Positions 24,353 to 34,761 of a stretch of 64,000 bases of DNA are shown here, piece by piece. The notes beneath the pieces were generated by a model, which made no database searches, was not told the DNA's origin, and worked only from the letters and a program-made list of their open reading frames with translations. The number at the start of each line of letters is the position of its first letter. The stretch's first letter is position 1. Both the position numbers and the translations under genes were made by a program. The stretch comes from Solimonas sp041659605 (GTDB lineage: Bacteria; Pseudomonadota; Gammaproteobacteria; Nevskiales; Nevskiaceae): the NCBI GenBank assembly GCA_041659605.1, contig JBAZXW010000023.1, positions 6,436 through 70,435 of the forward strand. The letters are read 5' to 3'.

Positions 24353-26044
24353 TCACCCGGTCACCGCGCCCTTCGACGCGCTGCTGACGAGCTGCGAATA
24401 TTTCGCCAGCACGCCACGCGTGTAGCGCGGCGCCGGCTGCTTCCACGCCGCGCGGCGGCGCGCGATCTGGGCATCGTCGACGTTGAGCTGGATCAGCTGG
24501 CGGTGCGCGTCAATGGTGACGCTGTCGCCTTCCTCGACCAGCGCGATCGTGCCGCCGGCAAAGGCTTCCGGCGCGACGTGGCCGACGACCATGCCCCAGG
24601 TGCCGCCGGAAAAGCGGCCGTCGGTGATCAGGCCGACGCTCTCGCCCAGTCCCTTGCCGACGAGCGCCGCAGTCGGCGCCAGCATCTCGCGCATGCCGGG
24701 ACCGCCCTTCGGGCCCTCGTAGCGGATCACCAGCACGTCGCCGGCCTTGATCGTGTCGGCCATGATCGCCGCCATGCACTCGTCTTCGGAGTTGAACACG
24801 CGCGCCGGCCCGGTGATCGCCGGGTTCTTCAAGCCGGTGATCTTGGCGACGCTGCCCTCCGGCGCGAGGTTGCCCTTGAGCACCGCGAGGTGACCCTGCT
24901 TGTACAGCGGCTTGTCGAACGGACGGATCACGTCCCCGAACGGTTCGCCTGGCGCGCGCGGCGTGTCCGGCACCGTTTCCAGCTCCTGCGCCAGCGTGCG
25001 ACCGCTGATCGTCATCGCGTCGCCGTGGACGAGCCCGGCCTTGAGCAGCATCTTCAGCACCTGCGGCACGCCGCCGGCGCCGTGGAAGTCGGTGGCGACG
25101 TACTTGCCGGACGGCTTGAGATCGCACAGCACCGGCACCTTGAGGCGGATCGTCTCGACGTCCTCGAGCGCGAACGGCACCTGTGCGGCGTGCGCGATCG
25201 CGAGGTAGTGCAGCACCGCATTGGTCGATCCGCCGGTCGCCATCACCAGTGCGATCGCGTTCTCGATCGCCTTGCGGGTGACGATGTCGCGCGGCTTGAG
25301 GTCGCGGCGGATCGCCTCCACCAGAACGCGCGCGGACTGCGACACCGAGTCCGCCTTCTCCGGATCGGGACAGGCCATCTGCGACGAGCCCAGCAGCGAC
25401 ATGCCCAGCGCCTCGAAGGACGAGGACATCGTGTTCGCCGTATACATGCCGCCGCAGGCGCCGGTCGTCGGGCAGGCGTGCTTCTCGATGCCGTCGAAGT
25501 CCTCCTTGGCCATCTTGCCCGCCTGGAAGGAGCCGACCGCCTCGAACACCGAGACGACAGTCAGGTCCTGTCCTTTCCAGCAGCCCGGCTTGATCGTGCC
25601 GGCGTAGCAGAAGACCGCCGGGATGTTCATGCGCAGCATCGCGATCATCGCGCCCGGCATGTTCTTGTCGCAGCCGCCGATCGCGAGCACGCCGTCCATG
25701 CACTGGCTCGAGGTCGCGGTCTCGATGCAGTCGGCGATGACCTCGCGCGACACCAGCGAGAACTTCATGCCTTCGGTGCCCATCGAGATACCGTCGGTGA
25801 CGGTCGGCACGCCGAAGGTCTGCGGCATCGCGCCGGCATCCCTGAGCGCCGCAACCGCGCGGTCGGCCAGCGGCTGGATGCCGGCATTGCAGGGATTCAT
25901 CGTCGAATGGCCGTTGGCGACGCCGACGATGGGCTTGTCGAAATCGGCGTCGGTGAAGCCGACCGCGCGCAGCATCGCGCGGTTGGGCGAACGCTGGACG
26001 CCCTGGGTGATGAGGCGCGAACGCCGGTTCAGGGGTTCGGACAT
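24353..26044 (-). CDS. ilvD: Dihydroxy-acid dehydratase
   Basis: A 563-aa Fe-S dehydratase that converts 2,3-dihydroxy-3-methylbutanoate (and the methylpentanoate) to the 2-keto acids of valine and isoleucine synthesis. Cluster-binding cysteines appear in NPCNAGI, GGCDKNMPGAM and GACGGMYTANTM. The length suits the roughly 560-aa form. The ATG at 26044 gives the family start MSEPLNRRSR; the open frame continues 17 codons upstream. No other branched-chain genes are adjacent. Confidence 0.95.
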   Translation of the reverse strand: MSEPLNRRSRLITQGVQRSPNRAMLRAVGFTDADFDKPIVGVANGHSTMNPCNAGIQPLADRAVAALRDAGAMPQTFGVPTVTDGISMGTEGMKFSLVSREVIADCIETATSSQCMDGVLAIGGCDKNMPGAMIAMLRMNIPAVFCYAGTIKPGCWKGQDLTVVSVFEAVGSFQAGKMAKEDFDGIEKHACPTTGACGGMYTANTMSSSFEALGMSLLGSSQMACPDPEKADSVSQSARVLVEAIRRDLKPRDIVTRKAIENAIALVMATGGSTNAVLHYLAIAHAAQVPFALEDVETIRLKVPVLCDLKPSGKYVATDFHGAGGVPQVLKMLLKAGLVHGDAMTISGRTLAQELETVPDTPRAPGEPFGDVIRPFDKPLYKQGHLAVLKGNLAPEGSVAKITGLKNPAITGPARVFNSEDECMAAIMADTIKAGDVLVIRYEGPKGGPGMREMLAPTAALVGKGLGESVGLITDGRFSGGTWGMVVGHVAPEAFAGGTIALVEEGDSVTIDAHRQLIQLNVDDAQIARRRAAWKQPAPRYTRGVLAKYSQLVSSASKGAVTG

Positions 26045-26158
26045 GATGACTCGCAGGACCTTGGGGCAAACGGGGCCGCTATTGTACGCGGCCAAGCCCC
26101 GCCGGCAGCCGGCGCCGAAAACGACAGCCGATCTCGCCTCTGGTCCGTGGGTCCGCAG

Positions 26159-26196
26159 GGTGGGCTGAGCCTCGCGGTAGCGAGGCGTAGCCCACC
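26159..26196. repeat. Nested cruciform palindrome downstream of the peroxiredoxin gene
   Basis: A near-perfect 38-base palindrome: outer arms GGTGGGCT and AGCCCACC, inner arms GCCTCGC and GCGAGGC, loop GGTA. It has REP-like form but a different sequence from the GTAGCCCGGG family. It lies 10 bases past the peroxiredoxin stop on the minus strand and upstream of ilvD, and may act as a terminator-like or processing structure. Confidence 0.75.
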
Positions 26197-26206
26197 GGAC
26201 GCGCCC

Positions 26207-26842
26207 TCAACCCTTAGGTTGAGGTACCAGCCTCAGATACGGCTTGATCTCCTTCCAGCCCTGCGGGAACAGCTTCTTCGCGTCGTCGTTGGAGACCGCG
26301 GGCACGATGATCACGTCCTCCCCCTGCTTCCAGTTTACCGGCGTCGCGACCCTGTGCTTGTCGGTCAGCTGCAGCGAGTCGATCACGCGCAGGATCTCGT
26401 CGAAGTTGCGGCCCGTGCTTGCCGGGTAAGTGATCGTCAGCCGGACCTTCTTGTTCGGATCGATCACGAACACCGAGCGCACCGTGAAGCGGTCGGAGGC
26501 GTTCGGATGGATCATCCCGTAGAGGTTCGCGACCTTCATGTCCTCATCGGCGATCATCGGGAAATTGACCGTGCAGGTCTGCGTCTCCTCGATGTCCTTC
26601 TGCCAGCCCAGATGGTCCTGCACCGAGTCGACCGACAGGCCGATGACCTTGACCCCGCGCTTGTCGAACTCGGCTTTGAGCTTCGACGTATAGCCGAGCT
26701 CGGTCGTGCACACCGGCGTGTAGTCCTTCGGATGCGAGAACAGCACGCCCCAGGACGAGCCCAGCCACCGGTGGAACCCGATCGGGCCGATCGTGGTGTC
26801 CGCTTCGAAATCGGGAGCAACATCTCCCAGCCTCAGACTCAT
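26207..26842 (-). CDS. 1-Cys peroxiredoxin (Prx6 type)
   Basis: A 211-aa thiol peroxidase of the Prx6/AhpC-TSA 1-Cys group. The peroxidatic site is PVCTTELG with Cys45. No conserved resolving cysteine is seen near the C-terminus; the second Cys in TQTCTVNF is elsewhere. The extended C-terminal arm HRVATPVNWKQGEDVIIVP is typical of Prx6. It reduces hydrogen peroxide and lipid hydroperoxides in the cytoplasm using an external thiol donor. It appears monocistronic, and the last codons form a small palindrome around the stop. Confidence 0.93.
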   Translation of the reverse strand: MSLRLGDVAPDFEADTTIGPIGFHRWLGSSWGVLFSHPKDYTPVCTTELGYTSKLKAEFDKRGVKVIGLSVDSVQDHLGWQKDIEETQTCTVNFPMIADEDMKVANLYGMIHPNASDRFTVRSVFVIDPNKKVRLTITYPASTGRNFDEILRVIDSLQLTDKHRVATPVNWKQGEDVIIVPAVSNDDAKKLFPQGWKEIKPYLRLVPQPKG

Positions 26843-26894
26843 GACGTTCTCCTGTGCAGGGGGGAGCCTTAGGATGCGCCTGTCGGGGCGAAGG

Positions 26895-28259
26895 TCAAGA
26901 CATAAGCTCGGAACCGCCCGCAGCGGGGCGTGCGTGCCGCAGAAAGCGCGTTGCCAGCCCTGCCGCGGCCAGTGCCAGCGCGACGATGAAACCCCACCAG
27001 ATTCCCGGCGGCCCCAGATCGGTGTTGAAGGCCAGCCAGACCGCCACCGGCATGCCGACGATCCAGTACGCGGCGACCGTGATCAGCATCGGCACGCGTG
27101 TGTCCTTGAGCCCGCGCAGTGCGCCGTTCGCGGTCGCCTGGATGCAGTCGAAAATCTGGAACAGCGCGGCGAGATAGAGAAAGCGCACGGCGACGTCCGC
27201 AACACCCGGTGCCTCGGTGTACAGCCCGATGATCGCCGCCGGGATCAGTGCCATCACGCTGGCCGACAACACGGAGAAGCCGACCCCCAGTAACAGGCCG
27301 GCCTGGCCGCGCAGGCGTGCGGAATCCATATCGCTTGCGCCGGCGGCCAGTCCGACGCGCACCGTGGTCGCAAAACCGATCGACAGCGGCACCATGAACG
27401 CCATTGCCGCGACGTTGATCGCGATCTGGTGCGCGGCCACCGCATCGGCGCCAAAGCGCGCCATCAGCAGTGCGCAGATATTGAACATCCACGATTCGGC
27501 TGCGACGATCGCCGCAATCGGCAGCCCCAGGCGCAGCACTTCGGCAGCCTCGCCGCGCATCTGCGGCCAGCCGCGACGGAACACCTGCAGGCCGCGCAGC
27601 TGCGGAAGATGCAGATAGAGCGTCCCGTAAATGGCCGCCATCGTCAGCCCGCTGAAGACCGTCGCCCACGCGCAACCCGCCGGTCCCAAGGCCGGCAAGC
27701 CCAGCTTGCCGTACATCAGAACGTAGTCCAGCCCCGCGTTGACGCAAAAGCCGACGACGCCGGCGGCCAGGGCGACGCGGGTCAGGCCATGGCCCTCGGC
27801 GACGTTGCGCGCGACGAAACACAGGCAGAACGGCACGGCGCCCCAGGCAATCGCGCGCATGTAATCCGTCGCATATCCCGATACGGCGGCACCCAGATCG
27901 AGCAGCCGGACAATCGGCGCCGCTGCCAGCTGCATCGCCAGTGTCCACGTCAGTCCCAGCAGCAGGGCAAACCCCGCCGTACCGCGCACGAAGCTGCCGG
28001 TTTCGGCCGGATCGCGCCCGGCGCCGATGCGCTGCGCGATGATCGGCGAGCAGGCCATCAGCACGCCGGAGAAGACGATGAACATCAGAAACCAGACATT
28101 GGTGCCGACCGCGACAGCGGCCAGCGCTTCGCCGCCCAGGCGCCCGGCCATCAGCGTATCGACCGTGCCCATGCCCATGAACGTGAACTGCGTGGCAATG
28201 ATCGGCAGCGCCAGCCGCAGGTTGGCGCGCGCTTCGGTACGCAGACCGGGATGTCTCAC
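26895..28259 (-). CDS. MATE family efflux transporter
   Basis: A 454-aa polytopic protein of about twelve helices in two homologous halves. ALPIIATQFTFMGMGTVDTLMAGRLGGEALAAVA at the N-terminus is the MATE signature (SxxD-type helix 1-2), and GLPIAAIVAAESWMFN opens the second half. Members export cationic drugs or metabolites with Na+ or H+. The GTG start at 28259 overlaps the TGA of the upstream PilT-like gene (GTGA), so it is probably co-transcribed with the pilus ATPases, an odd partner. Confidence 0.9.
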   Translation of the reverse strand: MRHPGLRTEARANLRLALPIIATQFTFMGMGTVDTLMAGRLGGEALAAVAVGTNVWFLMFIVFSGVLMACSPIIAQRIGAGRDPAETGSFVRGTAGFALLLGLTWTLAMQLAAAPIVRLLDLGAAVSGYATDYMRAIAWGAVPFCLCFVARNVAEGHGLTRVALAAGVVGFCVNAGLDYVLMYGKLGLPALGPAGCAWATVFSGLTMAAIYGTLYLHLPQLRGLQVFRRGWPQMRGEAAEVLRLGLPIAAIVAAESWMFNICALLMARFGADAVAAHQIAINVAAMAFMVPLSIGFATTVRVGLAAGASDMDSARLRGQAGLLLGVGFSVLSASVMALIPAAIIGLYTEAPGVADVAVRFLYLAALFQIFDCIQATANGALRGLKDTRVPMLITVAAYWIVGMPVAVWLAFNTDLGPPGIWWGFIVALALAAAGLATRFLRHARPAAGGSELMS

Positions 28260-29320
28260 CCCCCGAAGTTGACCTTCGCCTCGAGGTTGGTGCGCGAATC
28301 GGCGTTCGTCAGCGCCTCATCGAGCGTGATCACACCGGACTTGAACAGACCGTAGAGCGAGGCGTCGAAGGTCTGCATGCCCTTGTCCGACGACTGGTTC
28401 ATCGCTTCCTTGATCTCGTCGATGCGCTTGCTGAGGATCAGTTCCTGGATGTAGGGCGAGTTGATCATCACCTCGATCGCGGCGCAGCGCTTGCCGTCCT
28501 TGCGCCGCACCAGGCGCTGCGAAATGATCGCGCGCATCGTCATCGACAGGTCCATGTACAGCTGGTCGCGCATGGTCTCCGGGTACAGGTTCACGATGCG
28601 CTGCATCGCCTGGTAGGCGTTGTTGGCGTGCAGGGTCGAGATCGCCAGATGGCCGGTGTTGGCGAGCTGGATGCAGGCGTCCATTGTCTCGCGCGTGCGC
28701 ACTTCGCCGACCAGGATCACGTCGGGCGCCTCGCGCAGCGAGCTCTTGAGCGCGCGTTCGTAGCTGATCGTGTCCTGTCCGACCTCGCGCTGGTTGATGA
28801 TGCTCTTCCGGTTCGGATGGATGAACTCGACCGGATCCTCGATCGTAAGAATATGGCCCGACTGCGTCTCGTTGCGATGGTTGATCATCGCCGCCAGCGT
28901 CGTCGACTTGCCCGAGCCGGTCGCGCCGACCATCAGCACCAGCCCGCGCTTGTGCATGATCAGGTCCTTGAGCACCGGCGGCATGCCGTTGATCTCGTCG
29001 AGGCGCGGCACGCCGGCACGGATGTAACGCATCACCATGCCCAGTGAGCCGCGCTGGTTGAAGATGTTGACGCGGAAGCGGCCAAGACCGCCGGCTTCGG
29101 TCGCGAGATCGATTTCCAGGTGCTGTTCGAGATACTCAGTCTGCTCGGCCGACAGGATCGACATCGCCAGTTCCTTGACGATCTCGCGCGTCAGCACGTT
29201 CTTGCCGATCGGCACCATCTCGCCCTCGATCTTGAGCTGGGCGGGCGCATTGGCGGTGAAGAACAGGTCGGAGCCGTTCTTTTCGACGCAGAGCTTCAGG
29301 TACGGCAGGATTTTGAGCAT
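28256..29320 (-). CDS. PilT/PilU-family pilus motor ATPase (third paralogue)
   Basis: A 354-aa secretion ATPase. Walker A is GATGSGKST, the Asp box is ILTIEDPVEFIH, and HISTLHANN-like and His-box motifs follow, with a PilT-type N-terminal PAS-like domain (GSDLFFTANAPAQLKIEGE). It carries the PilT-family AIRNLIRE-like segment only loosely (SPYIQELILSKRIDEIK). It follows pilU by 31 bases in the same orientation and is distinct from both pilT and pilU. Likely role: hexameric ATPase powering type IV pilus retraction or twitching, perhaps as a PilT/PilU accessory. Confidence 0.85.
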   Translation of the reverse strand: MLKILPYLKLCVEKNGSDLFFTANAPAQLKIEGEMVPIGKNVLTREIVKELAMSILSAEQTEYLEQHLEIDLATEAGGLGRFRVNIFNQRGSLGMVMRYIRAGVPRLDEINGMPPVLKDLIMHKRGLVLMVGATGSGKSTTLAAMINHRNETQSGHILTIEDPVEFIHPNRKSIINQREVGQDTISYERALKSSLREAPDVILVGEVRTRETMDACIQLANTGHLAISTLHANNAYQAMQRIVNLYPETMRDQLYMDLSMTMRAIISQRLVRRKDGKRCAAIEVMINSPYIQELILSKRIDEIKEAMNQSSDKGMQTFDASLYGLFKSGVITLDEALTNADSRTNLEAKVNFGG

Positions 29321-29351
29321 GAACCTTCCTTAGCGGGAACAGACAAAGTGC

Positions 29352-30518
<1,167 letters not shown>

Positions 30519-30542
30519 GTCGGTTTCTCCGGAAGAGGGGCG

Positions 30543-31583
30543 TCAGGCCGTGAAGTTGCGCGGATCAGCCGACTTCATGCGCGCCTCGTCGATCGAGGTC
30601 ATGCCCTTGCGCACCATTTCCTTGAGGCATTGATCGAGCGTCTGCATGCCTTCCTTCTGACCGGTCTGGATCGACGAATACATCTGGGCAATCTTGGCCT
30701 CGCGGATCAGGTTCCGGATTGCCGGCGTACCGATCATGATCTCGTGCGCGGCGACGCGCCCGCCGCCTTTCTTCTTCAGCAGGGTCTGCGAGATCACCGC
30801 GCGCAGCGATTCGGACAGCATCGCTCGCACCATCTCCTTTTCCGCGGCCGGAAACACGTCGACGATGCGGTCGATGGTCTTGGCCGCCGACGAAGTATGC
30901 AGGGTGCCGAACACCAGGTGTCCGGTTTCGGCGGCGGTCAGCGCCAGGCGGATCGTCTCCAGGTCGCGCATTTCGCCGACCAGGATCACGTCCGGATCCT
31001 CGCGCAAGGCGGAACGCAGCGCCTCGTTGAAGCCCAGCGTGTCGCGGTGCACCTCGCGCTGGTTGATCAGGCATTTCTTCGACGGATGCACGAATTCGAT
31101 CGGATCCTCGACCGTGAGGATGTGCCCGTATTCGTTCTCGTTGATGTGGTTGACCATCGCCGCCAGCGTCGTCGACTTGCCGGAGCCGGTCGGACCGGTC
31201 ACCAGCACGATGCCGCGCGGATACTCGGAGATGTCCTTGAAGATCGCCGGGCACTTGAGGTCTTCGAGCGACAGGATCTTCGACGGAATCGTACGGAACA
31301 CCGCACCCGAGCCGCGCGAATGGGTGAAAGCGTTGACGCGGAAGCGCGCCAGTCCCGGGATCTCGAACGAGAAATCGGTTTCAAGGAACTCGTCCCAGGC
31401 CTTGCGCTGCTTGTCGTTCATGATGTCGTACACCATGTCGTGGACCTGTTTGTGGTCCAGCGGCGGAAGGTTGATGCGTTTGACGTCGCCGTCGACGCGG
31501 ATCATCGGCTCGACGCCGGCCGACAGATGAAGATCCGATGCGCCCTGCTTCGCGCTGAAAGTCAACAGCTGTGCAATATCCAT
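30543..31583 (-). CDS. pilT: Type IV pilus twitching motility ATPase PilT
   Basis: A 346-aa retraction motor. It starts MDIAQLLTFSAKQGASDLHLSAG, the PilT N-terminus. Walker A is GPTGSGKST, the Asp box LTVEDPIEFVH, and the LIRE motif (RNLIREAKIAQMYSSIQTG), needed for retraction, is complete. It is the first gene of the three-ATPase operon and divergent from yggS with 79 bases between starts, the classic pilT-yggS arrangement. Confidence 0.95.
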   Translation of the reverse strand: MDIAQLLTFSAKQGASDLHLSAGVEPMIRVDGDVKRINLPPLDHKQVHDMVYDIMNDKQRKAWDEFLETDFSFEIPGLARFRVNAFTHSRGSGAVFRTIPSKILSLEDLKCPAIFKDISEYPRGIVLVTGPTGSGKSTTLAAMVNHINENEYGHILTVEDPIEFVHPSKKCLINQREVHRDTLGFNEALRSALREDPDVILVGEMRDLETIRLALTAAETGHLVFGTLHTSSAAKTIDRIVDVFPAAEKEMVRAMLSESLRAVISQTLLKKKGGGRVAAHEIMIGTPAIRNLIREAKIAQMYSSIQTGQKEGMQTLDQCLKEMVRKGMTSIDEARMKSADPRNFTA

Positions 31584-31662
31584 CCGGGATTTCCTGTCGC
31601 GCTCGTTTGCGCTGCACTATGCGATCCGTCAGACGTTATCGGCAATTCCCCACCGAGGCAAT

Positions 31663-32352
31663 ATGAGCCCGATCGCGCAGAACCTTGGCGCTGTCCGCGA
31701 GCGCATTGTGCGCGCCTGCGCGGCCGCGCAGCGCCCGCCGGACAGTGTGCGCCTGCTCGCCGTCAGCAAGACCTTCGAGGCCGACGCGCTGCGCGCGGCC
31801 GCCGCGGCCGGCCAGCGCGAGTTCGGTGAAAACTATCTGCAGGAGGCGTTGGCCAAGCAGAGCGACCTGACGGGCGCGGATCTGATCTGGCATTTCATCG
31901 GCCCGATCCAGTCGAACAAGACCCAGCGCATCGCCGAAGCCTTCGACTGGGTCCACGGTGTCGACCGCCTCAAGATCGCGCAGCGCTTCTCGGCGCAGCG
32001 CCCGGCGCATCTGCCGCCGCTCAACGTCTGCGTCCAGGTCAACATCTCGGGCGAGGACAGCAAGTCGGGCTGCATGCCGGGTGAAGCGGCCGACCTGTGC
32101 CGTGCCATCACCCAGCTGCCGCGACTGCGGCTGCGCGGCCTGATGGCGATTCCGGCACCGGCGGCCGCGGGCGACGATGCGCGCACGCCCTACCGCCGCC
32201 TGCGCACGCTGTTCGAGACGATCCGCGGGTCTGGAATCGAGATGGACACGATCTCCGCCGGCATGTCGGACGATCTCGAAGCGGCGATAATGGAAGGGTC
32301 CACCCTGGTCCGCATCGGGACCGCCATTTTCGGAAAGCGAACGACGACATGA
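31663..32352 (+). CDS. yggS: YggS family PLP homeostasis protein
   Basis: A 229-aa single-domain PLP protein of the alanine-racemase barrel type. PLP Lys36 is in LLAVSKTF; HFIGPIQSNKT and the phosphate-binding SAGMSDDLEAAI and VRIGTAIFG loops follow. It buffers free PLP and influences amino-acid metabolism rather than catalysing a known reaction. Its TGA overlaps the rpiA ATG (ATGA), so the two are coupled. The divergent pilT neighbour is conserved across proteobacteria. Confidence 0.93.
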   Translation: MSPIAQNLGAVRERIVRACAAAQRPPDSVRLLAVSKTFEADALRAAAAAGQREFGENYLQEALAKQSDLTGADLIWHFIGPIQSNKTQRIAEAFDWVHGVDRLKIAQRFSAQRPAHLPPLNVCVQVNISGEDSKSGCMPGEAADLCRAITQLPRLRLRGLMAIPAPAAAGDDARTPYRRLRTLFETIRGSGIEMDTISAGMSDDLEAAIMEGSTLVRIGTAIFGKRTTT

Positions 32353-33020
32353 GTCCGCAGGATGCCGCCAAGCGCAAGGCCGCAGAGGCCGCCCTCCAGT
32401 ACATCGAGCCCGGCGAAGTCCTCGGCGTCGGCACCGGCTCGACCGTCAATCACTTCATCGATCTGATCGCGGAACGGCGGCTGCTCGCCGACATTCCGGG
32501 CGCGGTGTCCTCGTCGAATGCCAGCAGCGAACGCCTGCGCAAGATCGGGGTCAAGGTGCTCGATCTGAACCAGACCGGCACGCTGTCGCTCTATGTCGAC
32601 GGTGCCGACGAGGCCAACAAGCATCTGCAGCTGATCAAGGGCGGCGGCGCGGCGCTGACGCGCGAAAAGATCGTCGCCGCCGCGAGCCGCAAGTTCGTCT
32701 GCATCGTCGACGAATCCAAGTTCGTCGGCGTGCTCGGCAAGTTCCCGTTGCCGGTCGAAGTGATCCCGATGGCGCGCTCCTACATCGGCCGCGAGCTGAC
32801 GCGCCTGGGCGGGCATCCGGTGCTGCGCGACGGCGTCACCACCGACAACGGCAACCTGATCCTCGACGTGCACGGACTCGACATCGTCGATCCGGTGAAG
32901 CTCGAAAACGAGATCAACGGCCTGGCCGGCGTCGTCTGCGTCGGCCTGTTCGCGCGCCGGCCCGCCGACGTGCTGATCGTCGGCGGGCCGGCGGGAACGC
33001 GCGTGCTGAAGGCGGCGTAG
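32349..33020 (+). CDS. rpiA: Ribose-5-phosphate isomerase A
   Basis: A 223-aa enzyme interconverting ribose 5-phosphate and ribulose 5-phosphate in the pentose phosphate pathway. Key motifs are GVGTGSTVNHFID (phosphate loop), YVDGADEAN (catalytic Asp region), KGGGAALTREKI (catalytic Glu and Lys), and DNGNLILDVHG. The ATG overlaps the yggS stop. The open frame in front reads out of frame through yggS and is not part of the protein. The stop TAG is supplied by the left arm of a palindrome. Confidence 0.95.
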   Translation: MSPQDAAKRKAAEAALQYIEPGEVLGVGTGSTVNHFIDLIAERRLLADIPGAVSSSNASSERLRKIGVKVLDLNQTGTLSLYVDGADEANKHLQLIKGGGAALTREKIVAAASRKFVCIVDESKFVGVLGKFPLPVEVIPMARSYIGRELTRLGGHPVLRDGVTTDNGNLILDVHGLDIVDPVKLENEINGLAGVVCVGLFARRPADVLIVGGPAGTRVLKAA

Positions 33021-33060
33021 GGCGGGCCGGGCCCGCCGCGGCGGGCATGGCCCGCCCTAC
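33017..33060. repeat. Palindrome GTAGGGCGGGCC at the rpiA stop
   Basis: Perfect 12-base arms GTAGGGCGGGCC (33017-33028) and GGCCCGCCCTAC (33049-33060) enclose 20 bases that contain a second GC-rich hairpin. The left arm starts one base before the rpiA stop codon TAG and includes it. The shape and GTAG...CTAC ends match the other palindromes in the window. Confidence 0.8.
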
Positions 33061-33073
33061 GGCCGTTCGCAGC

Positions 33074-33349
33074 TCAGCGCCGGCGCGGGGGGCCGCCGCG
33101 CCGGTTGTCGCGCGGCTGCTCCTCGTTGACCTTCAGCGGCTTGCCGCGCAGCTCCTTGCCGTTCAAGCCGGCAATCGCCGCGCGCGCCTCGTGCCCTTCC
33201 ATCTCGATAAAGCCGAAACCCTTGCACTGGCCGCTGAACACGTCATGGGCCAGCTTGATCGAAAAAACCTTGCCGAAGGCGGCGAACATCTCGGTGAGCT
33301 CGCGCTCGGTGGTGTCTGACGGCAGGTTGCCGGCAAAGACTCGCTTCAT
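33074..33349 (-). CDS. Small RRM RNA-binding protein
   Basis: A 91-aa protein made of one RNA recognition motif plus a short basic, Arg/Gly-rich tail (RDNRRGGPPRRR). RNP2 is RVFAGNLP (residues 3-10) and RNP1 is KGFGFIEM near residue 44. The ATG at 33349 has AGGAG at 6 bases. Bacterial RRM proteins of this type bind single-stranded RNA and are often cold-induced. It lies 26 bases downstream of rhlE, with which it probably shares a transcript, a sensible pair for RNA remodelling. Confidence 0.9.
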   Translation of the reverse strand: MKRVFAGNLPSDTTERELTEMFAAFGKVFSIKLAHDVFSGQCKGFGFIEMEGHEARAAIAGLNGKELRGKPLKVNEEQPRDNRRGGPPRRR

Positions 33350-33375
33350 GTGGTGCTCCTGGTAGAAAAATCGGC

Positions 33376-34761
33376 TCAACGACCGCCGTGACGATGCCCG
33401 CTTTGCTGCGGCCGACCGCGACGCGCGGAACCTTCGGTGCGCGCCGCTTGCGGACCCCGATGCTCCCCGCGCCCTGCCGCCGAACCCGGCTGTGCATGCG
33501 CCGGTTTTGAACCCGCCCCCGAGGACGGTGCCCGACGCTCATGCCGGCCGCCGTTGCGGTGTTGACGCCCGTTCGACCGCTCTTCACGATCAGCAGGCTC
33601 CGCCGGGCGCTCCGAACGCGGGCTCGGGGTAAAGCCTTCGATCTCGAACGCCGGGATACTGCGCCGCAGCAGTTTTTCGATCGCGCGCCACTCGTCGTAT
33701 TCCTCGCGGCAGACCAGCGAGATCGCCTCACCAGTCAGTCCGGCGCGGCCGGTGCGGCCGATGCGGTGCACGTAATCCTCGGGGACGGACGGCAGCTCGT
33801 AATTGACGACGAACGGCAGCTGGTCGATATCCAGGCCGCGAGCGGCGATGTCGGTGGCGACCAGCGCCCGCACTTCGCCGGCCTTGAACGCCGCCAGCGC
33901 CTTCAGGCGCGCGCTCTGGCTCTTGTTGCCGTGCAGCGCCGCAGACGGAATGCCGTCCTTGATCAGACGTTCGGTGAGCCGGTTGGCGCCGTGCTTGGTG
34001 CGCGTGAACACCAGCACCTGCGGCCAGTTGAAGCGGCTGATCGTGTAACCCAGCAGCTCCGCCTTGTTCGATTTGTCGACGAACACCGCGCGCTGCATCA
34101 CGGCCTCGGCAGCGCTGTTGCGCGGCGCGATGTCGATGGTCACCGGATCGCGCAGCAGGCCTTCGGCCAGCTTGCGGATGTCCGCCGAGAAGGTCGCCGA
34201 GAACAGCAGGTTCTGGCGCTGCTTGGGCAAGCGCTCGATCACGCGACGGATATCGCGGATGAAGCCCATGTCGAGCATGCGATCCGCTTCGTCAAGGACG
34301 AAAAACTCGACCTGCGACAGGTCGATCGTGCGCTGGCCAACGTGATCAAGCAGCCGCCCCGGGGTCGCGACGACGATGTCCGCGCCGCGCCGCAGCGCAT
34401 CGATCTGCGGATTGATGCCGACGCCGCCGAAGATCAGCACCGTACGCAGGCTATGCAGATGGCGGCCGTAGGTGCGCACGCTTTCCTCGACCTGGGCGGC
34501 GAGTTCGCGCGTCGGCACCAGCACCAGCGCGCGCACCGGCCGGCGGCCGGTCGCCGGCGGCGGCGTCAACTGCAGGCGCTGCAGCATCGGCAGCGTGAAC
34601 GCGGCGGTCTTGCCGGTGCCGGTCTGCGCGGCGGCCAGCAGATCGCGGCCGGCCAGAATCTCCGGCACGGCCCGCTGCTGGATCGGTGTTGGCGTGGAAT
34701 AGCCCTGGTCGGTGAGCGCACGCAGCAGCTCAGGCACAAGGCCCATTGAATCGAACGACAT
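33376..34761 (-). CDS. rhlE: DEAD-box ATP-dependent RNA helicase RhlE
   Basis: A 461-aa helicase. Motifs in order: Q motif TPIQQRAVP, Walker A AAQTGTGKT, PTRELA, TPGRLLD, DEAD, SAT, ARGLDID and HRIGRTGR. The last 80 residues are a basic low-complexity tail rich in Arg, Gly and Ser, typical of RhlE. The start at 34761 is set by AGGAG 6 bases upstream and the family N-terminus MSFDSMGLVPELLRAL; the frame is open for 81 more codons that look non-coding. It unwinds RNA in ribosome maturation and mRNA decay. Confidence 0.93.
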   Translation of the reverse strand: MSFDSMGLVPELLRALTDQGYSTPTPIQQRAVPEILAGRDLLAAAQTGTGKTAAFTLPMLQRLQLTPPPATGRRPVRALVLVPTRELAAQVEESVRTYGRHLHSLRTVLIFGGVGINPQIDALRRGADIVVATPGRLLDHVGQRTIDLSQVEFFVLDEADRMLDMGFIRDIRRVIERLPKQRQNLLFSATFSADIRKLAEGLLRDPVTIDIAPRNSAAEAVMQRAVFVDKSNKAELLGYTISRFNWPQVLVFTRTKHGANRLTERLIKDGIPSAALHGNKSQSARLKALAAFKAGEVRALVATDIAARGLDIDQLPFVVNYELPSVPEDYVHRIGRTGRAGLTGEAISLVCREEYDEWRAIEKLLRRSIPAFEIEGFTPSPRSERPAEPADREERSNGRQHRNGGRHERRAPSSGAGSKPAHAQPGSAAGRGEHRGPQAARTEGSARRGRPQQSGHRHGGR

